From contig CAYMRS010000042.1 of NCBI GenBank assembly GCA_964392915.1, forward strand, positions 1 through 21,800: DNA of 21,800 bases. The letters are read 5' to 3'. The position numbers and the translations under genes were made by a program. Position 1 is the first letter of the stretch. Every line of letters begins with the position of its first letter. Under the pieces are notes generated by a model, which did no database searches, was not told the DNA's origin, and saw only the letters and a program-made list of their open reading frames with translations. The stretch comes from JAAYUK01 sp964392915. Lineage in GTDB: Bacteria; Nitrospirota; Thermodesulfovibrionia; Thermodesulfovibrionales; Dissulfurispiraceae. This document shows, piece after piece, positions 1 to 6,506 of the stretch.

Positions 1-57
1 AACTTTGAAAGGTTACACCGCCTGACTCAATTTACACACCTTTTGAGGATACCTCAT

Positions 58-1851
58 TTATAGCAGAACGGCAGGCATCATGCCGCGCGCGGCATTGCAC
101 AGGAATACGCGGTCGGCGGTTTGCAGATCATTCAGCGTCAGGACGGCTTCCCGGGCCTCCGGATTTGTTAGGAGCACATGCCTGCGCCAGACGCCGCCCA
201 GCAGGCCGGAAGTCACCGGGGGGGTCATGAGCCTGCTGTTTTTTTCGATAAAGACATTTGTAATGCAGCCTTCGGTTATTTCTCCCCGCTCATTCAGGAA
301 AATGACATCAAACAACCCTTGTTCCTGAGCCGATTTGAGTTCGGTTGTGTAAAAATCCCGCCGCGTGGTTTTGTGATAGAGAAAAACATCGCCGGAATCG
401 ACGCGCTTGTCGCAAATGCCAACACGCACCGGCAGATTTTGAGTCTCCTCCAGTTGAGTTGTTTCAATGGCTACAGTGCCGTCGCGCGCGAGCATCAGCC
501 GCACTCTCTGCGGAGCAGGCGAATCAGGCTGCGGGACAAAGGATAGAAGTCCGACACGCGTTCTTTCCCTTGAGAAAATAAAACCGAAGTAATCCGCCGA
601 GGCGGCGAGGCGGTCAAGATGCAGTTCGAGCAATGGAAATCCGTTCTCGTATCGGAGTGTTTCGACAAGATTGAATGACGAATACGCGGAAACGGCGTTC
701 TCAAGAAATCCGGCTTTTATAAGGCACTCCCGGTACTCCTCTTCGTCGTTGGAATCCCAAACGATGCCGCTGCCGAGGCCAAGCTCGCTTCTCTCTTTTT
801 CAGCAACAATCGTCCGGATGGCTACATTGAACAGCATGTCACCGTCCGGCGCTGCATAGCCGATTGCGCCGGTATAGATTCCGCGCGGCGCATCTTCGAG
901 TTCATGAATTACCTCCATCGCCCGGATCTTCGGAGCGCCGGTCACGGAGCCGCTCGGAAACAGATTCTGGAAAATTCCCGCAAGCGATACGCTCTTCCGC
1001 AGCAGACCTGTCACGGTAGAGGTCATCTGGTGCAGGGTTTCGTAGCGCTCAATGTCAAACATCGACTCGATGAGGACGCTGCCCGTCTCGCAGATGCGGC
1101 CGAGGTCGTTTCTGAGCAGATCGACAATCATGGTATTTTCAGCTCGGTTTTTCGGGCAGGCGTGAAGCGCGGCAGAAAGAGCACGGTCTTCGGAAGAAGT
1201 TCTGCCGCGGCGTGCTGTCCCTTTCATGGGACGGGTGGTGATTGCGCCGTCGGCGACATGAAAGAACAATTCCGGAGAAAGGCTGAGTATGCTGCGCCCG
1301 CCGTGCCGGACAAAAGCGGCATATTCGGCACGCTGCGCCCGGCGAAGCGCGCCATAGACCGCAAAGGGGTCTTTCACGGCATCGAGCAACACGCGGTAGG
1401 TATAGTTGACCTGATAGACATCGCCGCTCTCAATGTAGTCGCGGATGCGGCGGACAGCCTCCGCATAGACTTCAAAAGACTGATGCACTATATGGAAACG
1501 ACATGGGCAACCAGGCGAATTCATGCTGAAGGCTTCCACAGGCTCCGGATGCCTGTACACGCCAAACCACACCAGCGGGCCATCAGCAGTACTATTCCGG
1601 TATCCGGCAAAACGCTCTTCAAAAGCATATCCGGCCTCGTATGCAACGTACCCGGCAATATGATATCCTTGCGCGAGCCACGCTTCGGCCCCATGCAGTG
1701 CGTTGAGCACGTCATCCACCGCATCGGCGCGCACGACGGCGACCGGATTTTGAAAAAGCAGTGATTTTCCGAAGCGCGCGTCCTTGTTCAGCGCCTGCAG
1801 CAGAACCGCATTGTCGGGAAAAAACAGATATGAACCTTCAGGAGAGTTCAC
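58..1851 (-). CDS. pabBC: PabB-PabC fusion: aminodeoxychorismate synthase component I / aminodeoxychorismate lyase
   Basis: This 597-aa cytosolic protein should make p-aminobenzoate for folate: the N-terminal half aminates chorismate and the C-terminal half eliminates pyruvate. The chorismate-binding domain (about 1-390) shows SPELFF (192-197), PMKGT with Lys210, NRAENTMIVDLLRNDLGR (235-252) and SGSVTGAPKIRAMEVI (300-315). The class IV aminotransferase-fold domain (about 392-597) shows the likely PLP lysine K494 in YHKTTRR and EITEGCITNVF (524-534). The start is GTG at 1851; no Shine-Dalgarno is visible, and no other in-frame start fits the domain. The glutaminase partner (PabA) is not in the window. 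folP, which uses the product, is at 14651-15496 but in a separate transcription unit. Family assignment is secure. The fused arrangement is known in many bacteria. Confidence 0.95.
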   Translation of the reverse strand: MNSPEGSYLFFPDNAVLLQALNKDARFGKSLLFQNPVAVVRADAVDDVLNALHGAEAWLAQGYHIAGYVAYEAGYAFEERFAGYRNSTADGPLVWFGVYRHPEPVEAFSMNSPGCPCRFHIVHQSFEVYAEAVRRIRDYIESGDVYQVNYTYRVLLDAVKDPFAVYGALRRAQRAEYAAFVRHGGRSILSLSPELFFHVADGAITTRPMKGTARRGRTSSEDRALSAALHACPKNRAENTMIVDLLRNDLGRICETGSVLIESMFDIERYETLHQMTSTVTGLLRKSVSLAGIFQNLFPSGSVTGAPKIRAMEVIHELEDAPRGIYTGAIGYAAPDGDMLFNVAIRTIVAEKERSELGLGSGIVWDSNDEEEYRECLIKAGFLENAVSAYSSFNLVETLRYENGFPLLELHLDRLAASADYFGFIFSRERTRVGLLSFVPQPDSPAPQRVRLMLARDGTVAIETTQLEETQNLPVRVGICDKRVDSGDVFLYHKTTRRDFYTTELKSAQEQGLFDVIFLNERGEITEGCITNVFIEKNSRLMTPPVTSGLLGGVWRRHVLLTNPEAREAVLTLNDLQTADRVFLCNAARGMMPAVLL

Positions 1852-1899
1852 AGGGAATAATCACGCCGGGTGAATTATGCGGAATGAAGGAGTCAGCGC

Positions 1900-1919
1900 G
1901 GGATAAAAACAATTATCCC
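1900..1919 (-). terminator. Hairpin at the stop codon of the 71-aa gene
   Basis: A perfect 7-bp inverted repeat (GGGATAA / TTATCCC, 6-nt loop) begins within the stop codon of the 71-aa gene. There is no U-run after the stem on the minus strand, so it may be a weak or Rho-assisted terminator, or only an mRNA 3'-end stabiliser before pabBC. Confidence 0.35.
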
Positions 1920-2128
1920 TTGGAATTCTCTTTTTTATAGAGAGCCATGACGTTTTTCATTTCGTCAGCGTTTACGTGCACAACACGATTTTTTCCGCCT
2001 CTCTCATATTCGCCTTCATAGACGTCGAAGTTTCCATGCTGATTGGCAACATACTTGACCCCGTTATATTCATAGCAGGTTACCAGCATGCCGCTGTAAA
2101 AAGACTTCACATGTGTTCTCGTTACCAT
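1913..2128 (-). CDS. Small hypothetical protein (71 aa)
   Basis: I do not recognise this family. It is a 71-aa, charged, soluble-looking protein with no signal peptide or membrane segment. The N-terminal half has several aromatic residues (FYSG, CYEYNGVKYV), which suggests a small beta-rich fold. The C-terminal third (VNADEMKNVMALYKKENSKG) looks helical and Lys-rich. There is one cysteine, at residue 18. The start is supported by GAGGG four bases upstream of the ATG at 2128. It begins 29 nt after yajQ on the same strand, so the two are probably co-transcribed. Function unknown. Confidence 0.65.
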   Translation of the reverse strand: MVTRTHVKSFYSGMLVTCYEYNGVKYVANQHGNFDVYEGEYERGGKNRVVHVNADEMKNVMALYKKENSKG

Positions 2129-2157
2129 TATTCCCTCGTTATCGGCTCTCTCTCATT

Positions 2158-2658
2158 TTATCGGTAGTTGGAAAATTGCAATGCAATCCCGAGGTCCTTG
2201 CCCTTAAGCATCTGGATAATGACCTGAAGGTCATCGATCTTCTTGCTTTTCACACGAACCTGATCTTTCTGGATTTCGGCATTGACCTTGATCTTCGTCT
2301 CTTTAATCAGCTTGACGATCTCTTTGCATTTGTCCTGCGGGATACCCTGCTGAATCGTCACGACTTGCCGGACAGTATTGCCGGAGGCCTGCTCGATTTT
2401 TCCATAGCTCAGTGCCTTGAGCGAAATGCCCCGCTTGACCATCTTGCCTTCAAGAATATCGATAACGCTCTTCAGTTTCATATCGTCGTCTGAAGCAAGG
2501 GTAAGGGTATGTTTCCCCTTATCCAGTTCGATGCTGCTTTTGCTGCCCTTGAAGTCGAAGCGCTGCCCGATTTCCTTCGTCGCCTGGTTGACCGCATTCA
2601 GAGCCTCCTGCATATCGACCTCACAGACAACATCAAAGAAATGTTCATCAACTGCCAT
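2158..2658 (-). CDS. yajQ: YajQ-family nucleotide-binding protein
   Basis: This 166-aa protein matches the YajQ/UPF0234 family along its whole length, close to the usual size of about 163 aa. It begins MAVDEHFFDVVCEVDMQE, followed by ATKEIGQRFDFKGSKSSIEL (residues about 20-39), VKRGISLKALSYGKIE near the middle and the family ending DLGIALQFSNYR. Family members bind nucleotides or RNA, and some have been described as cyclic-di-GMP effectors; the role here is not shown by sequence. The start at 2658 is chosen because AGGAGGG lies 5-6 nt upstream and the family N-terminus begins there; a longer upstream reading frame belongs to a different gene. It overlaps the end of the 57-aa Cys-rich gene by 11 nt, which suggests translational coupling. 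Confidence 0.95.
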   Translation of the reverse strand: MAVDEHFFDVVCEVDMQEALNAVNQATKEIGQRFDFKGSKSSIELDKGKHTLTLASDDDMKLKSVIDILEGKMVKRGISLKALSYGKIEQASGNTVRQVVTIQQGIPQDKCKEIVKLIKETKIKVNAEIQKDQVRVKSKKIDDLQVIIQMLKGKDLGIALQFSNYR

Positions 2659-2821
2659 GCTTTCCCTCCTGTATATCCGATAAAATCTTATTACTTTCAG
2701 ACGGCTCGGGCAGGCAGACCGGGCAGTACGGCTCTCCCGCATCACGAAGGCAAACATGCCCGCAGCCTTCGCAGCAGATGCAGTTTACCAGAACCTCTCC
2801 ACAGACGTCACATCGTGTCAT
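2648..2821 (-). CDS. Small Cys-rich zinc-ribbon-like protein (57 aa)
   Basis: This short reading frame encodes 57 residues with nine cysteines (4, 7, 14, 16, 17, 20, 24, 33, 36) and His22. They are arranged as CDVC, CICC, CEGC and CPVC pairs, so one or two structural zinc sites (rubredoxin- or HypA-like knuckles) are likely. The last 20 residues are polar and run into the yajQ ribosome-binding site; the TGA overlaps the yajQ start by 11 nt. The ATG at 2821 is the only usable start, since a stop lies upstream in frame. It lacks a Shine-Dalgarno, but an extended -10 (TGATAAAAT) ends 7 nt before it. The regular CxxC spacing and the coupling support a real gene. The family is not recognised. Confidence 0.7.
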   Translation of the reverse strand: MTRCDVCGEVLVNCICCEGCGHVCLRDAGEPYCPVCLPEPSESNKILSDIQEGKHGS

Positions 2822-2828
2822 GCAGAAT

Positions 2829-2837
2829 ATTTTATCA
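2829..2837 (-). promoter_or_regulatory. Extended -10 element for the 57-aa gene and yajQ
   Basis: TGATAAAAT on the minus strand fits an extended -10 (TGn plus TAAAAT) and ends 7 nt before the ATG at 2821. Transcription would begin at or next to the start codon. No convincing -35 is visible. Confidence 0.45.
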
Positions 2838-2894
2838 CAACTGTAAACATATCTGTCTGATACAGAAGGGATTCAACGAGCGTTCCGACGAAGC

Positions 2895-2919
2895 AAAAAA
2901 TCACCCGCAGGTCGGCGGG
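2895..2919 (-). terminator. Intrinsic terminator overlapping the desulfurase stop codon
   Basis: On the minus strand, a GC-only 5-bp stem (CCCGC / GCGGG, 6-nt loop) formed by the last codons of the desulfurase is followed by TGA and six Ts. It would end the dsrE-F-H-desulfurase transcript and separate it from the 57-aa/yajQ unit. Confidence 0.6.
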
Positions 2920-4088
2920 ATGCTTTCTCTCTGCCGTTTGACGGCTGATGCTATGAGGGCAACGCCACGGTCGATATCATCCAATGTGGTCAGGCGGCCC
3001 GTCGAAAAGCGAACGGTGCTAAAGGCGCGATTTTCGGGAATCTTCATCGCCTTCAGGACTGAAGATACGGCACGGCCGCCGGAGTGGCATGCGGCTCCGG
3101 CTGAAGCCGCGACTTCATCACGCAATTCGGTCAGGAGTCCATTGGCGTCAATTCCGGAAAAGCTCACACTGACCGTATTCGGCAGTCTCCGGTCGGGATG
3201 ACCGTTCAGAAGCACACCGTCCAGCAAACCGGAGAGTCCGGCAAAAAGTCCATCGGACGTAGCCCTCTGGTGTGCCATGCTCGCTTCAAGATCGCGAGCA
3301 GCAATTTCGCATGCCATGCCGAGACCGACGATGTGGAGAACATTCTCGGTTCCGGCACGCATCTCCATTTCCTGGCCCGCACCATGCAGGAATTTTTCAA
3401 ATGTCGTTCCCTTTCGAACATACAGGGCCCCGATGCCTTTCGGCGCGTATACCTTATGTCCTGCAATCGTGTAGAGGTCGACACCAAGCGTCTGCATGTC
3501 TGCCGGAATCTTGCCGACCGCCTGCGCGCCGTCGCTGTGAAAAACAATCCCGCGATCTCTCGCAATAACGGCAATCTCCTCCACCGGCTGAATCGTACCA
3601 ACCTCATTGTTGGCGTGCATGACAGAAATCAATATCGTCCGCGGAGTTATCGCAGCTGCAATGCCGGCAGCAGCTACCATGCCGTATTCGTCTACCGGTA
3701 CATACGTTACCGCAAAGCCGTTCCGCTCCAGATACCGGCAGACCTCGATCACCGCCGGATGCTCCACCTGTGAGGTGATGATGTGATTCCCGCGGCCTTT
3801 TCGGGCATATGCGATACCCTTGACAGCCCAGTTGTTCGATTCCGTTGCGCAGCCGGTAAAAAATATTTCATCCGCCCGGCAGTTGAGTGCTGCTGCCACC
3901 TGTTCGCGGGCGGTCTGCACTGCCGAGCGCGCCCGGAATCCATACGAATAGGCGCTGGAGGGGTTGCCGAAATGCTCCTCCAGAAAAGGTCGCATGGCGG
4001 CAATCACCTCAGGGGCATGAGGGGTGGTGGCGTTGTAGTCCAGATAAATCGGACGTTCAATCCGGTTGGTCTGTTCATGGGTATTCAT
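2901..4088 (-). CDS. NifS/IscS-type cysteine desulfurase, selenocysteine-lyase-like active-site loop
   Basis: This 395-aa PLP enzyme of the class V aminotransferase fold should remove sulfur from cysteine (or selenium from selenocysteine) and pass it on as an enzyme-bound persulfide or selenide. Motifs in order: YLDYNATTP (15-23), FGNPSS (40-45), ATESNN (81-86), HANNEVG (158-164), SDGAQAVGK (185-193), AGHK with Schiff-base Lys212 and RAGTEN (244-249). The catalytic loop reads SAGAACHSGG with Cys334; the Cys-His pair differs from the SGSACTS loop of housekeeping IscS and resembles mammalian selenocysteine lyase as I remember it. The ATG at 4088 has GGAG upstream. It is the last gene of the dsrE-F-H operon (20-nt gap), so it likely supplies the relay's sulfur or selenium. 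No iscU is adjacent. Substrate choice is inference. Confidence 0.93.
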   Translation of the reverse strand: MNTHEQTNRIERPIYLDYNATTPHAPEVIAAMRPFLEEHFGNPSSAYSYGFRARSAVQTAREQVAAALNCRADEIFFTGCATESNNWAVKGIAYARKGRGNHIITSQVEHPAVIEVCRYLERNGFAVTYVPVDEYGMVAAAGIAAAITPRTILISVMHANNEVGTIQPVEEIAVIARDRGIVFHSDGAQAVGKIPADMQTLGVDLYTIAGHKVYAPKGIGALYVRKGTTFEKFLHGAGQEMEMRAGTENVLHIVGLGMACEIAARDLEASMAHQRATSDGLFAGLSGLLDGVLLNGHPDRRLPNTVSVSFSGIDANGLLTELRDEVAASAGAACHSGGRAVSSVLKAMKIPENRAFSTVRFSTGRLTTLDDIDRGVALIASAVKRQRESIPPTCG

Positions 4089-4108
4089 GGCCGGCTCCGA
4101 TCAACTCA

Positions 4109-4387
4109 CTACATCATGCCGATGACATGATCGCTCTGCTGCAGAATATCGACAAGCTCTGCATAGTCGATCATCCTGACCCGGCTTTCCGGGTGTGCCA
4201 CGATACCGCGCATCAGGCAATCTTCTCCTACGGCATATATCCTGATGTCAGGAATGGAGGCTGATTCCAAAAGAACGGAATAGACGCCGTTTTGAAGGAA
4301 CACGATATCTGCACCCATGTCTATTGCCGTCTGCACCCCTCGTTTGCCTTCCGGCGTATCAGGTGAGCTTTTCACAACAACCGTCAT
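4109..4387 (-). CDS. DsrH/TusB-like sulfur-relay subunit
   Basis: This 92-aa protein resembles DsrH/TusB, the smallest subunit of the DsrEFH/TusBCD hexamer. Recognisable parts are MGADIVFLQNGVYSVLL (24-40), YAVGEDCLMRGI (51-62) with Cys57, and the typical ending MIDYAELVDILQQSDHVI. I place the start at the second ATG (4387): AGGAGGG of the ribosome-binding site lies 7 nt upstream of it, whereas the ATG at 4393 abuts the site and is too close. That site overlaps the dsrF-like stop codon (TAG), a tightly coupled junction. Family assignment rests on motif resemblance, not on a search. Confidence 0.8.
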   Translation of the reverse strand: MTVVVKSSPDTPEGKRGVQTAIDMGADIVFLQNGVYSVLLESASIPDIRIYAVGEDCLMRGIVAHPESRVRMIDYAELVDILQQSDHVIGMM

Positions 4388-4398
4388 CTGCATCCCTC

Positions 4399-4752
4399 CT
4401 AAAAGATCATGACCTGAGAGGATTTCCTGATGATTACAGAAATTGCGAGCGAGTCAACAATCTTCACCCCGTCCATGACATCGTCCGGTGAAAGCGTATT
4501 CAACTTCAGTGACAGCGCGTCAGCGAAAACCTCCGCCCCCATGTCGATACAATCCCTGATGCCCTCTTCCACGCTTGCATACGCGGTGCTGCCTGTATCC
4601 TGCCCCTTTCGTGCCGCATTGACGCCTCCGTCAACCAGAAGAAGTTTCACCTCAACCTCTTCCGTGACTCCTCCGAGGGCATGGCGAATTGCCTCCGCAG
4701 CATCAACCGAACCGTACGGAGACTTTCTCAGAATGACACACAATGAATGCAT
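4399..4752 (-). CDS. DsrF/TusC-like DsrE-family protein
   Basis: This 117-aa protein has the DsrE/DsrF fold signature: MHSLCVILRKSPYGSVDAAE (1-20), a central strand VEVKLLLVDGGVNAARKGQ (33-51), MGAEVFADALSLKL (71-84), and a final strand ending SQVMIF. It has only Cys5 and Cys68, and neither sits at the position of the DsrE catalytic cysteine, as expected of a structural DsrF/TusC-type subunit. TAGGAGG five nt before the ATG overlaps the TAG stop of the upstream dsrE-like gene. This shows that dsrE translation is meant to reach that TAG rather than end at the internal TGA. It is cotranscribed with the DsrE-like, DsrH-like and desulfurase genes. Confidence 0.82.
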   Translation of the reverse strand: MHSLCVILRKSPYGSVDAAEAIRHALGGVTEEVEVKLLLVDGGVNAARKGQDTGSTAYASVEEGIRDCIDMGAEVFADALSLKLNTLSPDDVMDGVKIVDSLAISVIIRKSSQVMIF

Positions 4753-4761
4753 TCCAGCCTC

Positions 4762-5106
4762 CTATATGCCGATATTCAGAAAAATCGGATCGGATTTCAT
4801 GACATTGAAAAGCCCTCTGAGGGAGCTGAGCTCTCCTCCTCCGACTGCATCCTCAGCCGCAAGACCGCGGCTCTGCATACAGCCGGTTCATATATCCACT
4901 TTCATGCCGCGGCCCACCAGATTTTCAAGAGCCTCAAGCGACTTCGGGACCTGTCCCTTGACGATCGAAAAAACACCGTCGCCCGAGGCAATAAGTCGCA
5001 CCGCATGCCCTTTTGTCAGGGCAGCATCGGCGAGTTTGATAATGGTGTGGGTGTTTTCAAAGCTGTATGGAGTGGTGGTAAGAAAAAATACGAGTTCCCT
5101 CTGCAT
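4762..5106 (-). CDS. DsrE/TusD-like selenoprotein with in-frame UGA (Sec73)
   Basis: Read through its internal TGA, this gene encodes 114 aa. Residues 1-72 contain LVFFLTTTPYSFENTHTIIK, an AVRLIASGDGV strand and turn (35-45) and GRGMKVDI (65-72). TGA at 4888-4890 is codon 73. The same frame then continues TGCMQSRGLAAEDAVGGG and on to TAG at 4762. Aligned by eye with E. coli TusD and Allochromatium DsrE, codon 73 falls on their active-site cysteine (C-V-A-A-A-x-R-R-G), giving U-T-G-C-M-Q-S-R-G-L here. Stopping at TGA would discard the catalytic region and leave 135 nt before the next gene, whose ribosome-binding site overlaps the TAG. A SECIS-like hairpin follows the TGA. AAGGAG six nt upstream supports the start. 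Likely role: the persulfide- or selenide-carrying subunit of a DsrEFH-type relay. A sense-to-TGA mutation or sequencing error is the main alternative. Confidence 0.87.
4841..4886 (-). promoter_or_regulatory. Putative bacterial SECIS element
   Basis: One nt after the TGA (4888-4890), the minus-strand RNA can form a lower stem of 10 bp (4877-4886 with 4841-4850, two G-U pairs), a 4x4 internal loop, a perfect 6-bp upper stem AGCCGC/GCGGCT (4867-4872 with 4855-4860), and an apical loop GGUCUU (4861-4866). The loop begins with GG and contains GGUCU, the sequence recognised by SelB in E. coli fdhF as I recall it. The loop starts 21 nt after the UGA, within the range usual for bacterial SECIS elements. 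The hairpin lies inside coding sequence, as bacterial ones do. Confidence 0.82.
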
Positions 5107-5159
5107 CGATTACTCCTTTTCGCATGAGGACATGAAGCAAAAGCACGCTGCTGAACAGG

Positions 5160-5185
5160 GGGGGCGAATACGGAGGCCCGCCCCC
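5160..5185 (-). other. GC-rich hairpin between the hexaheme cytochrome and dsrE-like genes
   Basis: A 7-bp stem GGGGGCG / CGCCCCC with a 12-nt loop lies in the 96-nt gap after the cytochrome stop codon. No U-run follows on the minus strand. It could be a Rho-assisted end, an attenuator or a processing site that sets cytochrome and dsrE operon levels apart. No clear separate promoter for dsrE was found in this gap. Confidence 0.4.
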
Positions 5186-5202
5186 GACAGAGCAATTATC
5201 AA

Positions 5203-6393
5203 CTATTTATAGAAGACCGGCACTCCGGTTGCTGTCGGCAGTCCTTTCCTCTCCTGATTCTTGATAAACGTATGCGAACGTACGAACAGGTTCTCAGCAG
5301 TCCTGCCCGTACCCGGCATGTACTTGTCAATTGTATACGATGCATCGTGGCAACCGGCGCAGCTCTTTGCAGCCTCCATCATCGGTTTCTTCTTTGAGGC
5401 ATGCGGTGTATGGCAGGACAGGCAGCTCATGCCGGCCGACTTGTAATGAGCGGACTGAATAAAACCCTGGTACTCCTGGTGGTGCTTCGCCTCTTCATAG
5501 ACGCCGTTCTTCTTTGATATATCATCAAGAATAAACAGCCCCTTCAGGTCGCCGACGTATTCCTTGTCGAACGGGTTATTCTTCTGAACGCCGGGGATGA
5601 TCACATGCTCAGGATACCACGTGGTCCAGTCATCTGACGGCTTGAAGCTGTCGCCCACTTTCGGTGCAGGGAAGTCTTCGCGATTGCCGCCCTGAGCCGT
5701 CTTGTACAGCTCATTCTCAAGCCGGATGTGACAATAACCGCACACTCTGGACTGTTCTTGCGGCGTTTTGCCCGCAAAAGTAAAGATACTGCCCTTCTTG
5801 GGTCCTTTCACATGCGCCGCGCCCGGACCGTGACATGCTTCACAGCCAATGCTCGTCTCGCTCCAAGTCGTCTTCTGGGCCTTCGGGTTCTTTGCATCAT
5901 ACTCAAGAATGCGATAACCGGTGGTATGGCAGGTGACACATTCGGTATTCCAGTCGTGCTTCAGGCCGTAGCCTTCCCATTTTCCGCTCATGCGGTTGAA
6001 CTGCTTGTCGAGGAACTGATACCCGCCGGTATCCTCGTCTTTCACAATATAGCGCTGTTTCCACTTCGAGCCGATGGTATATTCAACGTCTTTTGGGGTG
6101 AATTGCTTGCCCGTTACGTTGCCTTTGGTCGGGCCGGGATTAAAGCCGTCAGTCTTCCACTTCTCCACAGCATCCCTCAACATCCACTCATCCTTGATGC
6201 CCATTATCTTGCTGTGATACGTGAGCTTCCAGCTTTCATGCTCAGTCTTGTGACACTTCATACATGTCTGCGAGCCGACGTATTCAGGGTTCTTAAGCGT
6301 GACATTCGCCTTGCCGGCCTCAGATGCAAAAGCACCTGTTGAGATGAGCCACAGGCCGAGAAGTATGGATAATACAAATACTGTCTTCCTCAT
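5203..6393 (-). CDS. Periplasmic hexaheme c-type cytochrome (cytochrome c554-like)
   Basis: This is a 396-aa exported electron-transfer protein. The start at 6393 gives a classic signal peptide (MRKTVFVLSILLGLWLIS, cleavage near AFA-SEA) with AAAGGAG upstream; the frame continues upstream to 6534 but only through promoter DNA. Six CxxCH haem-binding motifs are at residues 44-48 (CMKCH), 152-156 (CVTCH), 184-188 (CEACH), 218-222 (CGYCH), 324-328 (CLSCH) and 345-349 (CAGCH). The CEACHGPGAAHVKG segment and the haem spacing recall the cytochrome c554 / multihaem nitrite-hydroxylamine group. Partner and substrate cannot be told from sequence. It has its own promoter at 6507-6534 and lies upstream of the sulfur-relay operon on the same strand. 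Confidence 0.93.
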   Translation of the reverse strand: MRKTVFVLSILLGLWLISTGAFASEAGKANVTLKNPEYVGSQTCMKCHKTEHESWKLTYHSKIMGIKDEWMLRDAVEKWKTDGFNPGPTKGNVTGKQFTPKDVEYTIGSKWKQRYIVKDEDTGGYQFLDKQFNRMSGKWEGYGLKHDWNTECVTCHTTGYRILEYDAKNPKAQKTTWSETSIGCEACHGPGAAHVKGPKKGSIFTFAGKTPQEQSRVCGYCHIRLENELYKTAQGGNREDFPAPKVGDSFKPSDDWTTWYPEHVIIPGVQKNNPFDKEYVGDLKGLFILDDISKKNGVYEEAKHHQEYQGFIQSAHYKSAGMSCLSCHTPHASKKKPMMEAAKSCAGCHDASYTIDKYMPGTGRTAENLFVRSHTFIKNQERKGLPTATGVPVFYK

Positions 6394-6428
6394 ACATCTA
6401 CACTCCTTTCTATGGACAATATTGACTA

Positions 6429-6445
6429 TATAGGCAACGCCTATA
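6429..6445. promoter_or_regulatory. Inverted repeat in the hexaheme cytochrome leader
   Basis: TATAGGC-AAC-GCCTATA is a perfect 7-bp inverted repeat with a 3-nt spacer, between the predicted promoter and the cytochrome start (36 nt before the ATG). It could be a repressor operator or an RNA hairpin in the leader. It matches no operator I can name. Confidence 0.4.
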
Positions 6446-6506
6446 AGTAGGGGCGAAAAAGAGCGATACCCGGCATTCAGGATTACCGGACACGTCCTAT
6501 AGCTTA

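Noticed and set aside
44..56. Hairpin TGAGG-ATA-CCTCA downstream of pabBC
   Set aside because: Only 5 bp and no U-run; too weak to call a terminator at the window edge.
904..1764. 286-aa open frame on the plus strand
   Set aside because: It is antisense to the clear pabBC gene and has no recognisable motifs.
4753..4890. A frameshifted dsrE pseudogene
   Set aside because: No frameshift is needed: both halves are in one frame, and only the TGA codon intervenes, with a SECIS-like hairpin after it.
4888..5106. A complete 72-aa gene ending at the TGA
   Set aside because: It would lack half of the DsrE domain; homology continues in the same frame, and the next ribosome-binding site overlaps the later TAG.
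5107..5133. Seven-codon leader frame before the dsrE-like gene
   Set aside because: Too short, it overlaps the ribosome-binding site, and it has no attenuator-like residue run.
6422..6447. Plus-strand promoter TTGACT...TATAAG
   Set aside because: The spacer is only 14 nt and no plus-strand gene follows.
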